DNA of 64,000 nt. Origin: Gimibacter soli (lineage in GTDB: Bacteria > Pseudomonadota > Alphaproteobacteria > Sphingomonadales > Kordiimonadaceae). The stretch lies in assembly GCF_028463845.1 (NCBI RefSeq), contig NZ_CP116805.1, positions 1,674,001-1,738,000 on the forward strand, given 5' to 3'. Both the position numbers and the translations under genes were made by a program. Below, piece by piece: positions 16,474-24,911 of the stretch. A model generated the notes under the pieces. It was given only the letters and a program-made list of their open reading frames with translations, did no database searches and had not been told where the DNA came from. Within the stretch, counting starts at the first letter, position 1. Every line of letters starts with the position of its first letter.

Positions 16474-17950
16474 TTGCAGTCTCGTTTTTCTGGGGGAGGT
16501 CGGGGGTCACATAACCGCCACCGAGCGCGCGGACGAGCGCGACATGCTGGGCGAAGACACGGGCATCGAGGTTCGCAACCTGCTGACGCGCGGTGAGGAG
16601 CCGGTCTTCAGCCTGCAGCACATCGGAGAAGCGGGAAAGACCGCCTTCGTAGCGGGCCCGGGCGATCTGCCATGCCTTGGTCGCTTGGGCGCCCGCCTCA
16701 CGGGCGTGGGCGGCTTCGGCTTCAAGCGCGCGTTCAGTGGCCAGCACGTCAGCCACTTCCTTGAAGGCTCCGGTCACGGCCTTGTCATACATGGAGATGG
16801 CATAGAGATAGTCGCTCTGGGCTTCATTCAACTTGGCCATAAGCCGCTGGCGGGCGAAAAGCGGCAGCGAGATCGACGGGCCAACCTGCCCGATGATCGA
16901 ATCGCCGTGGATCAGGTCATCGATCCCGAGCGCCTCAAGCCCGACAAGCGCACCCAGATTGACGTTGGGGTAAAAGTCCGCCGTTGCCACCTTGATCTGG
17001 GCCGCTGCTGCAATTGCCTGCTGCTTGGTGGCCGCGATATCGGGCCGGCGGGCCACGAGGTTTGCTGGCAGATTCGCCGGGATGGTCATCGCGGGCAGGG
17101 TGGGCTTTTCAGGCAATGCTATTTCAAGCCCGCGGTCCGGCCCCTTGCCAAGGAGAGCGGCAATCTGGTTGCGCACGAGGCTGATCTGGCCGTCGATAGC
17201 TGCGATGGTCGCCCTGGCGCTGGCAAGAGTTGAACGCGCATCGGCGACCGCGCCCTCGTTTTCAAGGCCGGCTTCCATGCGGCGGGCTGTCAGGTCCACG
17301 CTTTCCTGCCGGATGCGCACGGCATCAAGCGCCATGGCGCGGTCGGCACTGAGGCGCACCAGATCGGCATAGGCCATGGCGATGGCGGTGGAGAGGGTGA
17401 GGCGCGTGGCCTCGCCCTCGGCGCGGATGGCTTCGGCGGTGGCGCCTGCAGCGTCTATCCTTGCCTTGTTGCGACCGAAGAGATCGAGATCATACCCCGC
17501 CTGAATGTAAACCCGGCCACGGTCGTGCCAGCCATCGGGCAGGAAGGCCTTGAATTCGTCCGGATAGCCCATGTTCAGGCTTTGCCGTACGCCTTGCAGT
17601 TCACCGACGACGGTGACATCCGGCAGACGCAGGGCGCCAGCGGACTGGAGTGCTGCAAGCGCGGACTGCAGGCGGGCGTCGGCCATGCGAATGTCGGGGG
17701 CGCCGGCCAATGCTTCCTCGATCAGGCCGTCCAAGACGGGGTCGCCGTAAGCTTTCCACCAATTGCCAGCGGGCCATGCACCGCGCTCGGCCATCAGGCT
17801 TTCAGCAACCTGATAGTCGCTGGCGGGTGTGGGTGCCGGGAGGGTGGCAAGTTCGGGCGCGCAGGCGGCCAAAAGAAGAGGTGCGGCCACCAGTAGTGGC
17901 CGCACCTTGGCGGGGAGGCCATGTCGTGCAGGGGGGAGTAACGACATCAT
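16466..17950 (-). CDS. NodT/OprM-type outer-membrane efflux lipoprotein
   Basis: A 494-residue outer-membrane factor of tripartite efflux pumps. The N-terminus has a lipoprotein signal ending in LAAC, with the lipidated cysteine at residue 30. Two OEP repeats follow, with the typical WWKAYGDPVLDGLI at about residue 60 and LVARRPDIAATKQQ in the second half. The frame opens at 17995, but that start would sit on the palindromic operator, so I place it at 17950 (or the next ATG, 17947). It is the first gene of the efflux operon, divergent from a TetR regulator. Confidence 0.9.
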   Translation of the reverse strand: MMSLLPPARHGLPAKVRPLLVAAPLLLAACAPELATLPAPTPASDYQVAESLMAERGAWPAGNWWKAYGDPVLDGLIEEALAGAPDIRMADARLQSALAALQSAGALRLPDVTVVGELQGVRQSLNMGYPDEFKAFLPDGWHDRGRVYIQAGYDLDLFGRNKARIDAAGATAEAIRAEGEATRLTLSTAIAMAYADLVRLSADRAMALDAVRIRQESVDLTARRMEAGLENEGAVADARSTLASARATIAAIDGQISLVRNQIAALLGKGPDRGLEIALPEKPTLPAMTIPANLPANLVARRPDIAATKQQAIAAAAQIKVATADFYPNVNLGALVGLEALGIDDLIHGDSIIGQVGPSISLPLFARQRLMAKLNEAQSDYLYAISMYDKAVTGAFKEVADVLATERALEAEAAHAREAGAQATKAWQIARARYEGGLSRFSDVLQAEDRLLTARQQVANLDARVFAQHVALVRALGGGYVTPDLPQKNETAND

Positions 17951-17976
17951 TTTAGTCTCGACAGCTTGTAACAAAA

Positions 17977-17991
17977 ACCGTACAGTACGGT
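17977..17991. promoter_or_regulatory. Palindromic operator, probably for the adjacent TetR regulator
   Basis: ACCGTACAGTACGGT is a perfect 7-1-7 inverted repeat. It lies between the divergent efflux operon and the TetR gene, 27 bases before the outer-membrane gene start and 73 before the regulator start. Size, symmetry and place match TetR/AcrR operators that repress both the pump and the regulator. Binding itself is inferred. Confidence 0.6.
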
Positions 17992-18063
17992 ACATATTTG
18001 CGGACCATAGGCCAGCAACGCCAAAAACACAAGGCCTAACTATGCGTCCGGGGCGGAGGGAAC

Positions 18064-18681
18064 TTGACCAAGAAACAATTGCGGGGTGATGCCAAGCGCG
18101 AATCCATTCTGGAAATCGCGTTTCAGGCCTTCCTTGATAATGGCTATGCAGGCACGTCGATGGCGACGATTGCGGCGCGCGTCGGTGGCTCGAAAGGCAC
18201 GCTTTACAGCTTCTTTGCCAGCAAGGAAGAGCTGTTCTTCTCGGTGCTAGATGCCCGTATCGAGGTGCACGGCGCTCCGATCCGCGCCGCCATCAAGGCC
18301 GAAGGGCCGCCCCGGCAGGTTCTTTTCGGCTATGGCACCAAACTGATGCAGGCGATCCTGTCGGACGCCGGGCTGGCCTTCCAGCGCCTGATCATCGCCG
18401 AATCCGAACGCTTCCCTGAACTTGCCCGTGTTTTCTATGAGCGTGGCCCCAAACGCGGGCTCGAAGAACTGGCGCAATATTTCAGCCGTATCATGCAGGA
18501 AGGACTGCTGAGGGAAGCCGATCCGCTGATGGTGGCACGGCAGTTCAATGCGCTTTGCCGGATGGATTTCAAGGAAAAGCGGCTGTGGGGCGTGCTTGAT
18601 ACCGTGAGTGCCGGGCAGATTGACGAAACGGTGAAGGCGGCGGTGGAAACGATCCTCGCGGCATACGCACCGGCGCGATAA
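18064..18681 (+). CDS. TetR/AcrR-family transcriptional regulator of the efflux operon
   Basis: A 205-residue regulator. The N-terminal helix-turn-helix domain is complete: ILEIAFQAFLDNGYAGTSMATIAARVGGSKGTLYSFFASKEELF. The C-terminal ligand-binding domain resembles the AcrR/RamR-like C-terminal domain. The start appears to be TTG with a GGAGGGA site a few bases upstream. The divergent arrangement with nodT-hlyD-mfs and the palindrome between them argue that it represses that pump and is induced by a pump substrate. Confidence 0.88.
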   Translation: MTKKQLRGDAKRESILEIAFQAFLDNGYAGTSMATIAARVGGSKGTLYSFFASKEELFFSVLDARIEVHGAPIRAAIKAEGPPRQVLFGYGTKLMQAILSDAGLAFQRLIIAESERFPELARVFYERGPKRGLEELAQYFSRIMQEGLLREADPLMVARQFNALCRMDFKEKRLWGVLDTVSAGQIDETVKAAVETILAAYAPAR

Positions 18682-18696
18682 TAGCGGCTTGTATTT

Positions 18697-18714
18697 TCAC
18701 ACTGACCAGTGTGA
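18697..18714. promoter_or_regulatory. 18-bp perfect palindrome upstream of the acyl-CoA dehydrogenase gene
   Basis: TCACACTGACCAGTGTGA is a perfect 8-2-8 inverted repeat in the gap between the TetR gene and the acyl-CoA dehydrogenase gene. It has no T tail and the short AC spacer does not suit an RNA hairpin, so a protein operator is more likely than a terminator. It differs from the ACCGTAC palindrome at 17977, so a different regulator is expected. Confidence 0.5.
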
Positions 18715-18783
18715 TGGTACGTCATGACTTGGGAAGGGACAGCGCGCCGGGGGGGGCGGCTGTACGAAATGGGAGGAGGCGGC

Positions 18784-19947
18784 ATGTCCGTACTGGGAAT
18801 ACCTGATCCTGAATTCATGCAGGACGAAGAAATCAGCATGTACCGCGACGCCGTCGGCAAGTTCCTTGACCGGCACGCACCCGAAAAGCGCATCGAAAAG
18901 TGGCGCGAGGACGGCCAGGTGGAGCGCGAATTCTGGCGCGAAGCCGGCGAGGCCGGGCTTCTGGGCGTCAGCGTTCCCACCGAATATGGCGGCCACGGCG
19001 GCGATTTCCGCCACGATATCGTGGTGGTTGATCAGGTGGCGCGGCGCGGCATCGAGGGCTTCGCGGCGAGCCTTCATAACGTGATCATCACCCCCTATAT
19101 CCAGACCCACGGCACCGAGGAACAGAAGAAGCGCTGGCTGCCACGGCTTGTCTCCGGCGAGCTGGTCTCTGCCATTGCCATGAGCGAACCGGGTGCGGGC
19201 TCGGACCTGCAATCGATCCGCACAACGGCGATCAAGGAAGGCAATGGATACCGGTTGAACGGGTCGAAAACCTTCATCTCCAACGGCCAGATTGCCGACC
19301 TGATCGTTGTGGTCGCCAAAACGGACCCGAGCCAGGGGGCAAAGGGCACCTCGCTTCTGGTGATCGAGACCGACGGGCTTGAGGGTTTCTCGCGTGGCAA
19401 GAAGCTCGACAAGATCGGCCTTGATGCGCAGGACACGTCGGAGCTTTTCTTCAACAATGTGTTTGTGCCTGCCGATAACCTGCTTGGCGGCGTCGAGGGG
19501 CGCGGCTTCTACCAGCTGATGGCAGAACTGCCGCGCGAACGCCTGATCATCGCCATCGGCAGCGTGATCGTGATGGAAAAAGCCATCGAAACGACGCTCG
19601 ATTATGTGAAAAACCGCAAGGCCTTCGGCCAGACCGTGTTCGATTTCCAGAATACCCAGTTCAAGCTGGCTGAATGCAAGGCCAAGGCAACGGTCGCGAA
19701 GGTCTTCATCAATGACTGCGTGAACAAGGTGCTGAAACGCGAACTGGACGTGACGACCGCCTCGATTGCCAAGATGTGGTCCACCGAAACCGAGTGGGAA
19801 ATCGTCGATACCTGCCTGCAGCTGCATGGCGGCTATGGCTATATCAACGAATATCCCATCGCGAAGATGTTCCGTAATTCGCGCGTCCAGCGTATCTATG
19901 GCGGATCGACGGAGATCATGAAGCTTCTGATCGCCCGCTCGCTTTAG
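18784..19947 (+). CDS. Acyl-CoA dehydrogenase (long-chain-like)
   Basis: A 387-residue FAD flavoenzyme for the first oxidation of acyl-CoA. Landmarks are AIAMSEPGAGSDLQ (FAD/substrate segment), GSKTFISNG, and the C-terminal QLHGGYGYINEYPIAKMFR followed by RIYGGSTEIMK. The GG in IYGG replaces the Glu used by medium-chain enzymes, but ELPRERL carries the Glu used by long-chain and isovaleryl types, so the enzyme looks active. The ATG at 18784 with its GGGAGGAGGC site is preferred over an earlier ATG at 18724. It is followed 24 bases later by an SDR of the same pathway type. Confidence 0.92.
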   Translation: MSVLGIPDPEFMQDEEISMYRDAVGKFLDRHAPEKRIEKWREDGQVEREFWREAGEAGLLGVSVPTEYGGHGGDFRHDIVVVDQVARRGIEGFAASLHNVIITPYIQTHGTEEQKKRWLPRLVSGELVSAIAMSEPGAGSDLQSIRTTAIKEGNGYRLNGSKTFISNGQIADLIVVVAKTDPSQGAKGTSLLVIETDGLEGFSRGKKLDKIGLDAQDTSELFFNNVFVPADNLLGGVEGRGFYQLMAELPRERLIIAIGSVIVMEKAIETTLDYVKNRKAFGQTVFDFQNTQFKLAECKAKATVAKVFINDCVNKVLKRELDVTTASIAKMWSTETEWEIVDTCLQLHGGYGYINEYPIAKMFRNSRVQRIYGGSTEIMKLLIARSL

Positions 19948-19971
19948 AAAAAGAAACGAAAGGAACAGTCC

Positions 19972-20751
19972 ATGCAGATTTCAGGAACGGCTGCTGTTGT
20001 CACCGGCGGGGCCTCGGGGCTTGGCGAAGCGACCGCCCGCGCACTGGCCGCCGCCGGCGCAAAAGTCGCCATTTTCGATATGAATACCGAGAAGGGCGAA
20101 GCCGTCGCTGCCGAGATCGGCGGGGTTTTCTGCAAGGTTGATGTGCGCTCGGATGAAGCGGTTGACGCCGGCTTTGCCAAGGCGCGCGCCGCCCACGGGC
20201 AGGAGCGTATCCTCGTCAACTGCGCGGGCACCGGCAACGCGGTGAAGACCGCCAGCCGCGACAAGAAAACGGGCGAGATCCGCCACTTCCCGCTCGACGC
20301 CTTTGAAGCGATCATCCAGATCAACCTGATCGGCACCTTCCGCTGCATCGCCAAGTCGTCGGCAGGCATGCTGGCGCTTGACTCGCTTGAGGACGGCGCC
20401 CGCGGTGCCATCGTCAATACGGCGTCGGTCGCGGCTGAAGACGGCCAGATGGGGCAGGCTGCCTATTCGGCCTCCAAGGGTGGTGTTGTGGGCATGACCT
20501 TGCCGGTCGCACGTGACCTTTGCGGTGAAGGCATCCGGGTGAACACGATCCTCCCCGGCATCTTCAACACGCCCCTGATGAATGGCATGCCGGAGAATGT
20601 GAAAGACGCGCTTGCCGCATCCGTTCCCTTCCCGAAACGGCTGGGCGATCCGGCGGAATATGCGAGCCTCGCGCTTGAGATGATTCGCAACAATTATTTC
20701 AACGGCGAGGATGTGCGGCTGGATGGCTCCATTCGTATGGGCATGCGCTGA
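19972..20751 (+). CDS. SDR 3-hydroxyacyl-CoA dehydrogenase, HSD17B10 type
   Basis: A 259-residue classical SDR resembling type II 3-hydroxyacyl-CoA dehydrogenase. TGGASGLG (11-18) is the NAD loop, VNCAGTG the NNAG-equivalent, and the triad is S152, Y165 and K169 (AAYSASKGG). The extended segment after VNCAG with KTGEIRHFPLDAF is typical of HSD17B10-like enzymes, as are KSSAGMLA and LPVARDL. With the acyl-CoA dehydrogenase upstream it would oxidise 3-hydroxyacyl-CoA during fatty acid or isoleucine breakdown, feeding propionyl-CoA to the pcc enzymes. That pathway link is inference. Confidence 0.88.
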   Translation: MQISGTAAVVTGGASGLGEATARALAAAGAKVAIFDMNTEKGEAVAAEIGGVFCKVDVRSDEAVDAGFAKARAAHGQERILVNCAGTGNAVKTASRDKKTGEIRHFPLDAFEAIIQINLIGTFRCIAKSSAGMLALDSLEDGARGAIVNTASVAAEDGQMGQAAYSASKGGVVGMTLPVARDLCGEGIRVNTILPGIFNTPLMNGMPENVKDALAASVPFPKRLGDPAEYASLALEMIRNNYFNGEDVRLDGSIRMGMR

Positions 20752-20766
20752 CGCCTCAAACGAATG

Positions 20767-20808
20767 CCGGGCTGCTGCCACGCTTGAAAAAGCCGAGGGG
20801 CAGCCCGG
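20767..20808 (+). other. Inverted repeat after the SDR gene
   Basis: CCGGGCTGC (20767-20775) and GCAGCCCGG (20800-20808) pair perfectly across a 24-base loop that itself holds GCTT-GAAA-AAGC. It begins 15 bases after the SDR stop. There is no T tract, so it is a weak terminator at best or an mRNA 3' structure. The remaining bases up to mgtE hold nothing I recognise. Confidence 0.4.
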
Positions 20809-20944
20809 TGTTCCTGCCTGAATAAAGGCGCTTCCAACTCTCCGGTGGACAGGGCGATTTCCCTTGGCTTATCAAGGGGGCTGGCTGCCGGGGCGTGCCT
20901 CCGGTAGCATGGCAGGCGAAACAACACTTTCCGGGGAGGCGGGC

Positions 20945-22387
20945 ATGGCAGGGACGGACCTTGATCCGAATCGCGATCCGGAAGACGTCGAAGGCGAAAC
21001 CGCCATCCATCCCGACGATGTGGACGCCACTATCCCGGATACCGACCCCCACCTTTCCAAGGAATTCACGGCGCGCGTCATTGATGCGATTCGCGACGAG
21101 GATCAGGATCGCGCCCGGTCGCTTGTATCCGAGCTGCACGCCGCCGACCTTGCTGACCTTCTCGAGGGCCTGTCGTCCGCCAACCGGATCAGCCTTGTCC
21201 AGCTTCTGGGCGAGGAACTGGACCCTGAGGTGCTTTACGAGGTGGACGCCAGCGTCAAGGCGGACATTGTCGAGCATATCCCGAACGAGCAGATCGCCGA
21301 GGCGCTGACCGAGCTTGATACCGACGATGCCGTCTATGTTCTCGAGGAACTGGACGACGAAGACCGGGAAGAAGTGCTGCAGGCGCTGGACGCCGACGAC
21401 CGGGTGGCCATCGAGGAAAGCCTGAGTTATCCGGCCGAATCCGCGGGCCGCCTGATGCAGCGCGACCTTGTGGCGCTGCCGGAATTCTGGACCGTCGGCC
21501 AGACGATTGACTATCTGCGGTCTGAAACCACCGAAATCCCGGAAGATTTCTACGATATCTTCGTGGTCGATCCCTCGCATCACCCGGTTGGCACGGTGCC
21601 GCTGTCGCGCGTCATGCGCACGCACCGCCCCGTCACGCTTGGCGAGATGATGGACAAGGACCCCTATGTGATCGACGCCGAGGCGGATCAGGAAGAGGTC
21701 GCTTACCAGTTCACCAAATATCACCTGATCTCGGCGGCGGTTGTGGACAAGAACAGGCGGCTTGTCGGCGTGGTGACGGTGGACGATATCGTCGAGGTTA
21801 TCGAGGAAGAGGCCGAGGAAGACATCATGGCGCTCGCCGGTGTGGCGGACGCCAGCCTTAACGAAAGCATCCTGACGATCACCCGCCAGCGTTTCGTGTG
21901 GCTGCTGATCAACATGATTACCGCTGTGGCTTCGGCCTATGTGATTTCGGCCTTCGGCGCGACGATCCAGCAGATGGTGGCGCTTGCGGCCCTCATGCCC
22001 ATCGTGGCCTCGATTGGCGGCAATGCAGGCAACCAGACGATGACGATTGCCGTGCGCGCCCTTGCCACCAAGGAGCTGAGCACCCTGAACGTCTGGCGCG
22101 TCATGAGCCGCGAGCTGACGACCGCCTCGATGAATGGCGCTGGCCTCGCGCTTGTGGCGGGTGTCGTTGTGTGGCTGGTGTTCCAGAATCCGCTGTTGGG
22201 GGGCGTGATGGCGGCAGCGTTGCTGATCAATACCATCGTCGCGGGCCTTTCCGGCCTTCTGGTGCCGATGGGCCTGTCGCGCGCGGGGATTGACCCAGCG
22301 GTTGCCTCAACCGTGCTCGTGACAACTATCACCGATGTGGTCGGCTTCCTCGCATTCCTCGGGCTCGCAGCCCTAGTGCTGCTTTAG
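20945..22387 (+). CDS. mgtE: Magnesium transporter MgtE
   Basis: A 480-residue Mg2+ channel. Order of parts: an N-terminal superhelical acidic domain with DAADLADLLEGL-like repeats (about 30-170), two CBS domains (DIFVVDPSHHPVGTVPLSRVMR and the second around VVDKNRRLVGVVTVDDIV), a plug helix, then five membrane helices from about residue 320. The pore-lining SIGGNAGNQTMTI is conserved. I start at the ATG at 20945, which has a GGAGGCGGGC site; upstream in-frame TTG and ATG codons lack one. An extra acidic N-terminal tail of about 30 residues precedes the N domain. No M-box-like leader was seen. Confidence 0.93.
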   Translation: MAGTDLDPNRDPEDVEGETAIHPDDVDATIPDTDPHLSKEFTARVIDAIRDEDQDRARSLVSELHAADLADLLEGLSSANRISLVQLLGEELDPEVLYEVDASVKADIVEHIPNEQIAEALTELDTDDAVYVLEELDDEDREEVLQALDADDRVAIEESLSYPAESAGRLMQRDLVALPEFWTVGQTIDYLRSETTEIPEDFYDIFVVDPSHHPVGTVPLSRVMRTHRPVTLGEMMDKDPYVIDAEADQEEVAYQFTKYHLISAAVVDKNRRLVGVVTVDDIVEVIEEEAEEDIMALAGVADASLNESILTITRQRFVWLLINMITAVASAYVISAFGATIQQMVALAALMPIVASIGGNAGNQTMTIAVRALATKELSTLNVWRVMSRELTTASMNGAGLALVAGVVVWLVFQNPLLGGVMAAALLINTIVAGLSGLLVPMGLSRAGIDPAVASTVLVTTITDVVGFLAFLGLAALVLL

Positions 22388-22396
22388 GGAGGCGGT

Positions 22397-23194
22397 ATGG
22401 AGCGCGGACCAGTCCTTCTTGTCGATGATGAACCGGTGGTTCTGCGCATGCAGGCCGCCGCCGTGCGTCAGTTCGGGTTCGAGACGATCATCGCGGAATC
22501 AGCGGACGAGGGCATCTCGATGGTGCGGCGTTTCAACCCGTCGCTCATCGTCTCGGACGTGCAGATGCCGGGTCGGGACGGGTTCGAGATGCTGGATGAG
22601 CTTGGCACCCGCGGCCTGAAGACCATGCCGGTGATCTATATGACCGGCTATGACACGCTTGAGACCGTGCGCCGGGGCCTGAAGGCCGGGGGTGACGATT
22701 TCATCATCAAGGGTGAAACGGTGGACCGCCTGCGCCAGCGCATCGCTTTCTGGGCGACCAGCGGCTTTGCGGGCCTGCCGCTGGAACTGCGCCGCCGCAC
22801 GCTGGAGGCGTCCTACAAGGTCGAGGACGACAAGGTGCGGCAGGTGGAGGCCTATATCGGCGCCGACCGCGATCTGGTGCGCGATGTGGCAGCGGAAATC
22901 GGGCGTGAGCTGGTGCCGGTGCATCCGGGATACGGCAAGCGGCTTATCGAGCGCATCTGCCTGATCAGCCGGATTTCGAAGCTGGTGATGGAGCGCAGCC
23001 GCACCTTCGGCGATTATCTGCGCTTCCCCGACTATGTTTTCAATGTAACCCGCGATGTTGGCCCCGAATGGGCCGATGAAAGCTGGACGATCCTGAAGCA
23101 TTTTGACGACTGGACACTGGACCCGCGCTTCGGTCGCGCCGGTGCGAGCCCGCTGCAATGCTACCGGGACTACAGCTGGTTCGACAGCGAATAG
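22397..23194 (+). CDS. Response regulator with an uncharacterised helical C-terminal domain
   Basis: A 265-residue protein. Residues 5-120 are a receiver domain with VDDEP (D10, D11), the phospho-acceptor D54 in IVSDVQMPGRDG, T83 and K105. From about 125 to the end is a region I do not recognise. It is helical and charged, with conserved-looking VHPGYGKRLIERICLISRISKLVMERSR and a Trp/Asp/Tyr-rich tail. It is not a DNA-binding, GGDEF, EAL or HD-GYP output. It starts 10 bases after mgtE and ends 8 bases before the M28 peptidase gene, so the three may be one transcript. No partner kinase is adjacent. Confidence 0.8.
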   Translation: MERGPVLLVDDEPVVLRMQAAAVRQFGFETIIAESADEGISMVRRFNPSLIVSDVQMPGRDGFEMLDELGTRGLKTMPVIYMTGYDTLETVRRGLKAGGDDFIIKGETVDRLRQRIAFWATSGFAGLPLELRRRTLEASYKVEDDKVRQVEAYIGADRDLVRDVAAEIGRELVPVHPGYGKRLIERICLISRISKLVMERSRTFGDYLRFPDYVFNVTRDVGPEWADESWTILKHFDDWTLDPRFGRAGASPLQCYRDYSWFDSE

Positions 23195-23201
23195 GGAGAA
23201 A

Positions 23202-24818
23202 ATGATGCGTCAGGTGATGAAGGCCGGGCTTGCGCTCGTGCTGATGGGGGCGGGCGTGGTGAGCGCCGATGATCAGGTCGATCTCGACATGGTCACCAAG
23301 ATCCGGGAAGAAGGCTTCCGCCGCTCCCATGTGATGGAAACCCTGCAGCATCTGACCGACGAGATCGGCCCGCGCCTGACCGGTTCGCCCGCCATGCGGC
23401 TGGCGAACGACTGGACCCGCGACAAGTTCACGGAATGGGGCCTGAAGGACGCGCGCCTTGAAGGCTTCGAGTTCGGCCCCGGCTGGACGCCTGTGCGGTC
23501 TGAAATCCATCTCACCAGCCCGCGTGCCGAGCAGCTTTACGGCCTGCCGATTGCCTGGCATCCGGGCACCGAAGGCAAGATGGACGGCGAGATCGTGGTC
23601 GCGCCCATGAAATCGGCCAAGGATTTCGACAAATACAAAGGCAAGCTCAAGGGCAAGATCGTGCTCGTCGACGCGGTGCCGGAGCAGAAAGAGCCTTCGA
23701 ACAAGGTCTTCACCCGGCTGGATGACAAAGCGCTGCAAGACGAGGCGAGCTATAACCTGCCGTCCTCGCCGCAGGCTGACCTCGATTCCTGGATCGACCA
23801 TGTAGCCTTCGGCTACGAGCGTGAAGCCTTCCTGCAGGCGGAAGGGGCTGTTGCGATGGTCAGCCGCAGCCGGCGCCCGGGCAACCTGATCGATGCGTCG
23901 GGTTACCAGTACAAGCAGGGCATGCTGCCGAAACTGCCGGCGGTTTCGCTGGCGGCTGAGGATTACGGCATGCTGGTGCGCCTCTCGGAAGCCGATGACA
24001 AGCGCCCGGTGACGATCAGCCTTGATGTGGCGGTCACTTACCATAACGAGGATATGAAATCCTATTCGACCCTCGCCGATATTCCGGGCAAGGCCAAGAA
24101 TGCGGAAGTCGTGATGGCCGGTGCGCATCTCGATAGCTGGCGGGTTGGCGACGGGGCGGTTGATAACGGTGCCGGTACAGCCGTTGTGATGGAAGCCGCC
24201 CGCATCCTGAAAGCGCTTGGCGTGCAGCCCAAACGCACGATCCGTTTCGCGCTCTGGGGCGGGGAAGAGCAGGGCTATTATGGCTCGCAGCGTTATGTGA
24301 TCGACCATCTGGCTGACCGCCCGACGAACGTGGAGGGCAAGCTGAAGTATCTGACACCCTACGAGCAGCAGTTCGGCCGCTTCCCGATCAGCTTCAAGCC
24401 GGGTTACGAGAAATTCTCGGTCTATTTCAACCTCGACAATGGCTCGGGCAAAATCCGCGGCATCTATACCGAGGGCAATGCGAAGGCAGCCGCCATTTTT
24501 GGCAAATGGTTCGCGCCTTTCCATGATCTGGGCGCCGAGACGATCACGATGAATGAAACCGGCGGTACGGACCACGAGCCGTTCGATGATATCGGCCTGC
24601 CGGGCTTCCAGTTCATCCAGGAGCCGCTGGATTATGGAACCCGCACGCACCACACCCAGATCGATACGCTGGAAAACGCCTACGAGGACGACCTGAAGCA
24701 GGCGGCGGTTATCATGGCGACCTTCCTTTATGAAGCTGCCATGCGCGACGAGCGCTTCCCGCGCAAGCCGATGCCGGTGATGGAAGGCGACAAGAAGGAC
24801 GAAAAGGCCGAGGAGTAA
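23202..24818 (+). CDS. Secreted M28-family zinc aminopeptidase with PA domain
   Basis: A 538-residue exported peptidase. The N-terminus is a signal peptide (KAGLALVLMGAGVVSA). A protease-associated insert lies in the middle, and the catalytic M28 part carries the metal ligands and acid/base: GAHLDSWRVGDGAVDNGAG (His and Asp), ALWGGEEQG (the two Glu) and GGTDHEPFDDIGLPG (the last His). The acidic and Lys-rich C-terminal tail has no clear role. The ATG at 23202, next to GGGAG, is chosen over the upstream frame opening. It probably trims peptides in the periplasm or outside the cell. Its stop lies 3 bases from the stop of a duplicated panC end on the other strand. Confidence 0.9.
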   Translation: MMRQVMKAGLALVLMGAGVVSADDQVDLDMVTKIREEGFRRSHVMETLQHLTDEIGPRLTGSPAMRLANDWTRDKFTEWGLKDARLEGFEFGPGWTPVRSEIHLTSPRAEQLYGLPIAWHPGTEGKMDGEIVVAPMKSAKDFDKYKGKLKGKIVLVDAVPEQKEPSNKVFTRLDDKALQDEASYNLPSSPQADLDSWIDHVAFGYEREAFLQAEGAVAMVSRSRRPGNLIDASGYQYKQGMLPKLPAVSLAAEDYGMLVRLSEADDKRPVTISLDVAVTYHNEDMKSYSTLADIPGKAKNAEVVMAGAHLDSWRVGDGAVDNGAGTAVVMEAARILKALGVQPKRTIRFALWGGEEQGYYGSQRYVIDHLADRPTNVEGKLKYLTPYEQQFGRFPISFKPGYEKFSVYFNLDNGSGKIRGIYTEGNAKAAAIFGKWFAPFHDLGAETITMNETGGTDHEPFDDIGLPGFQFIQEPLDYGTRTHHTQIDTLENAYEDDLKQAAVIMATFLYEAAMRDERFPRKPMPVMEGDKKDEKAEE

Positions 24819-24821
24819 GCC

Positions 24822-24887
24822 TCAGCCGATTGCCATATTGTCGAGAAGGCGGACGGGGCCGAGACTCAGAGTGGCCAGCTGTTGAAG
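24822..24887 (-). pseudogene. Detached 3' end of panC (second copy)
   Basis: Read on the minus strand this encodes a PanC C-terminus ending GPVRLLDNMAIG and a TGA stop. Bases 24832-24856 are identical over 25 nt to 25826-25850 inside the intact panC, and 6 more match after one mismatch. Upstream of that core the two copies encode similar residues with different bases (LATLSLG versus LAVARLG). It has no start codon and is only about 21 codons. It lies immediately behind the DUF4238 stop, in the same reading frame. It reads as a leftover gene end displaced by insertion or recombination. Confidence 0.75.
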
Positions 24888-24911
24888 ATCGACAGATTCA
24901 AATGATGGCTG

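Noticed and set aside
20752-20944. Magnesium-sensing leader (M-box type) in front of mgtE
   Set aside because: The gap shows one inverted repeat next to the SDR stop, but none of the conserved multi-helix elements of an Mg2+ riboswitch.
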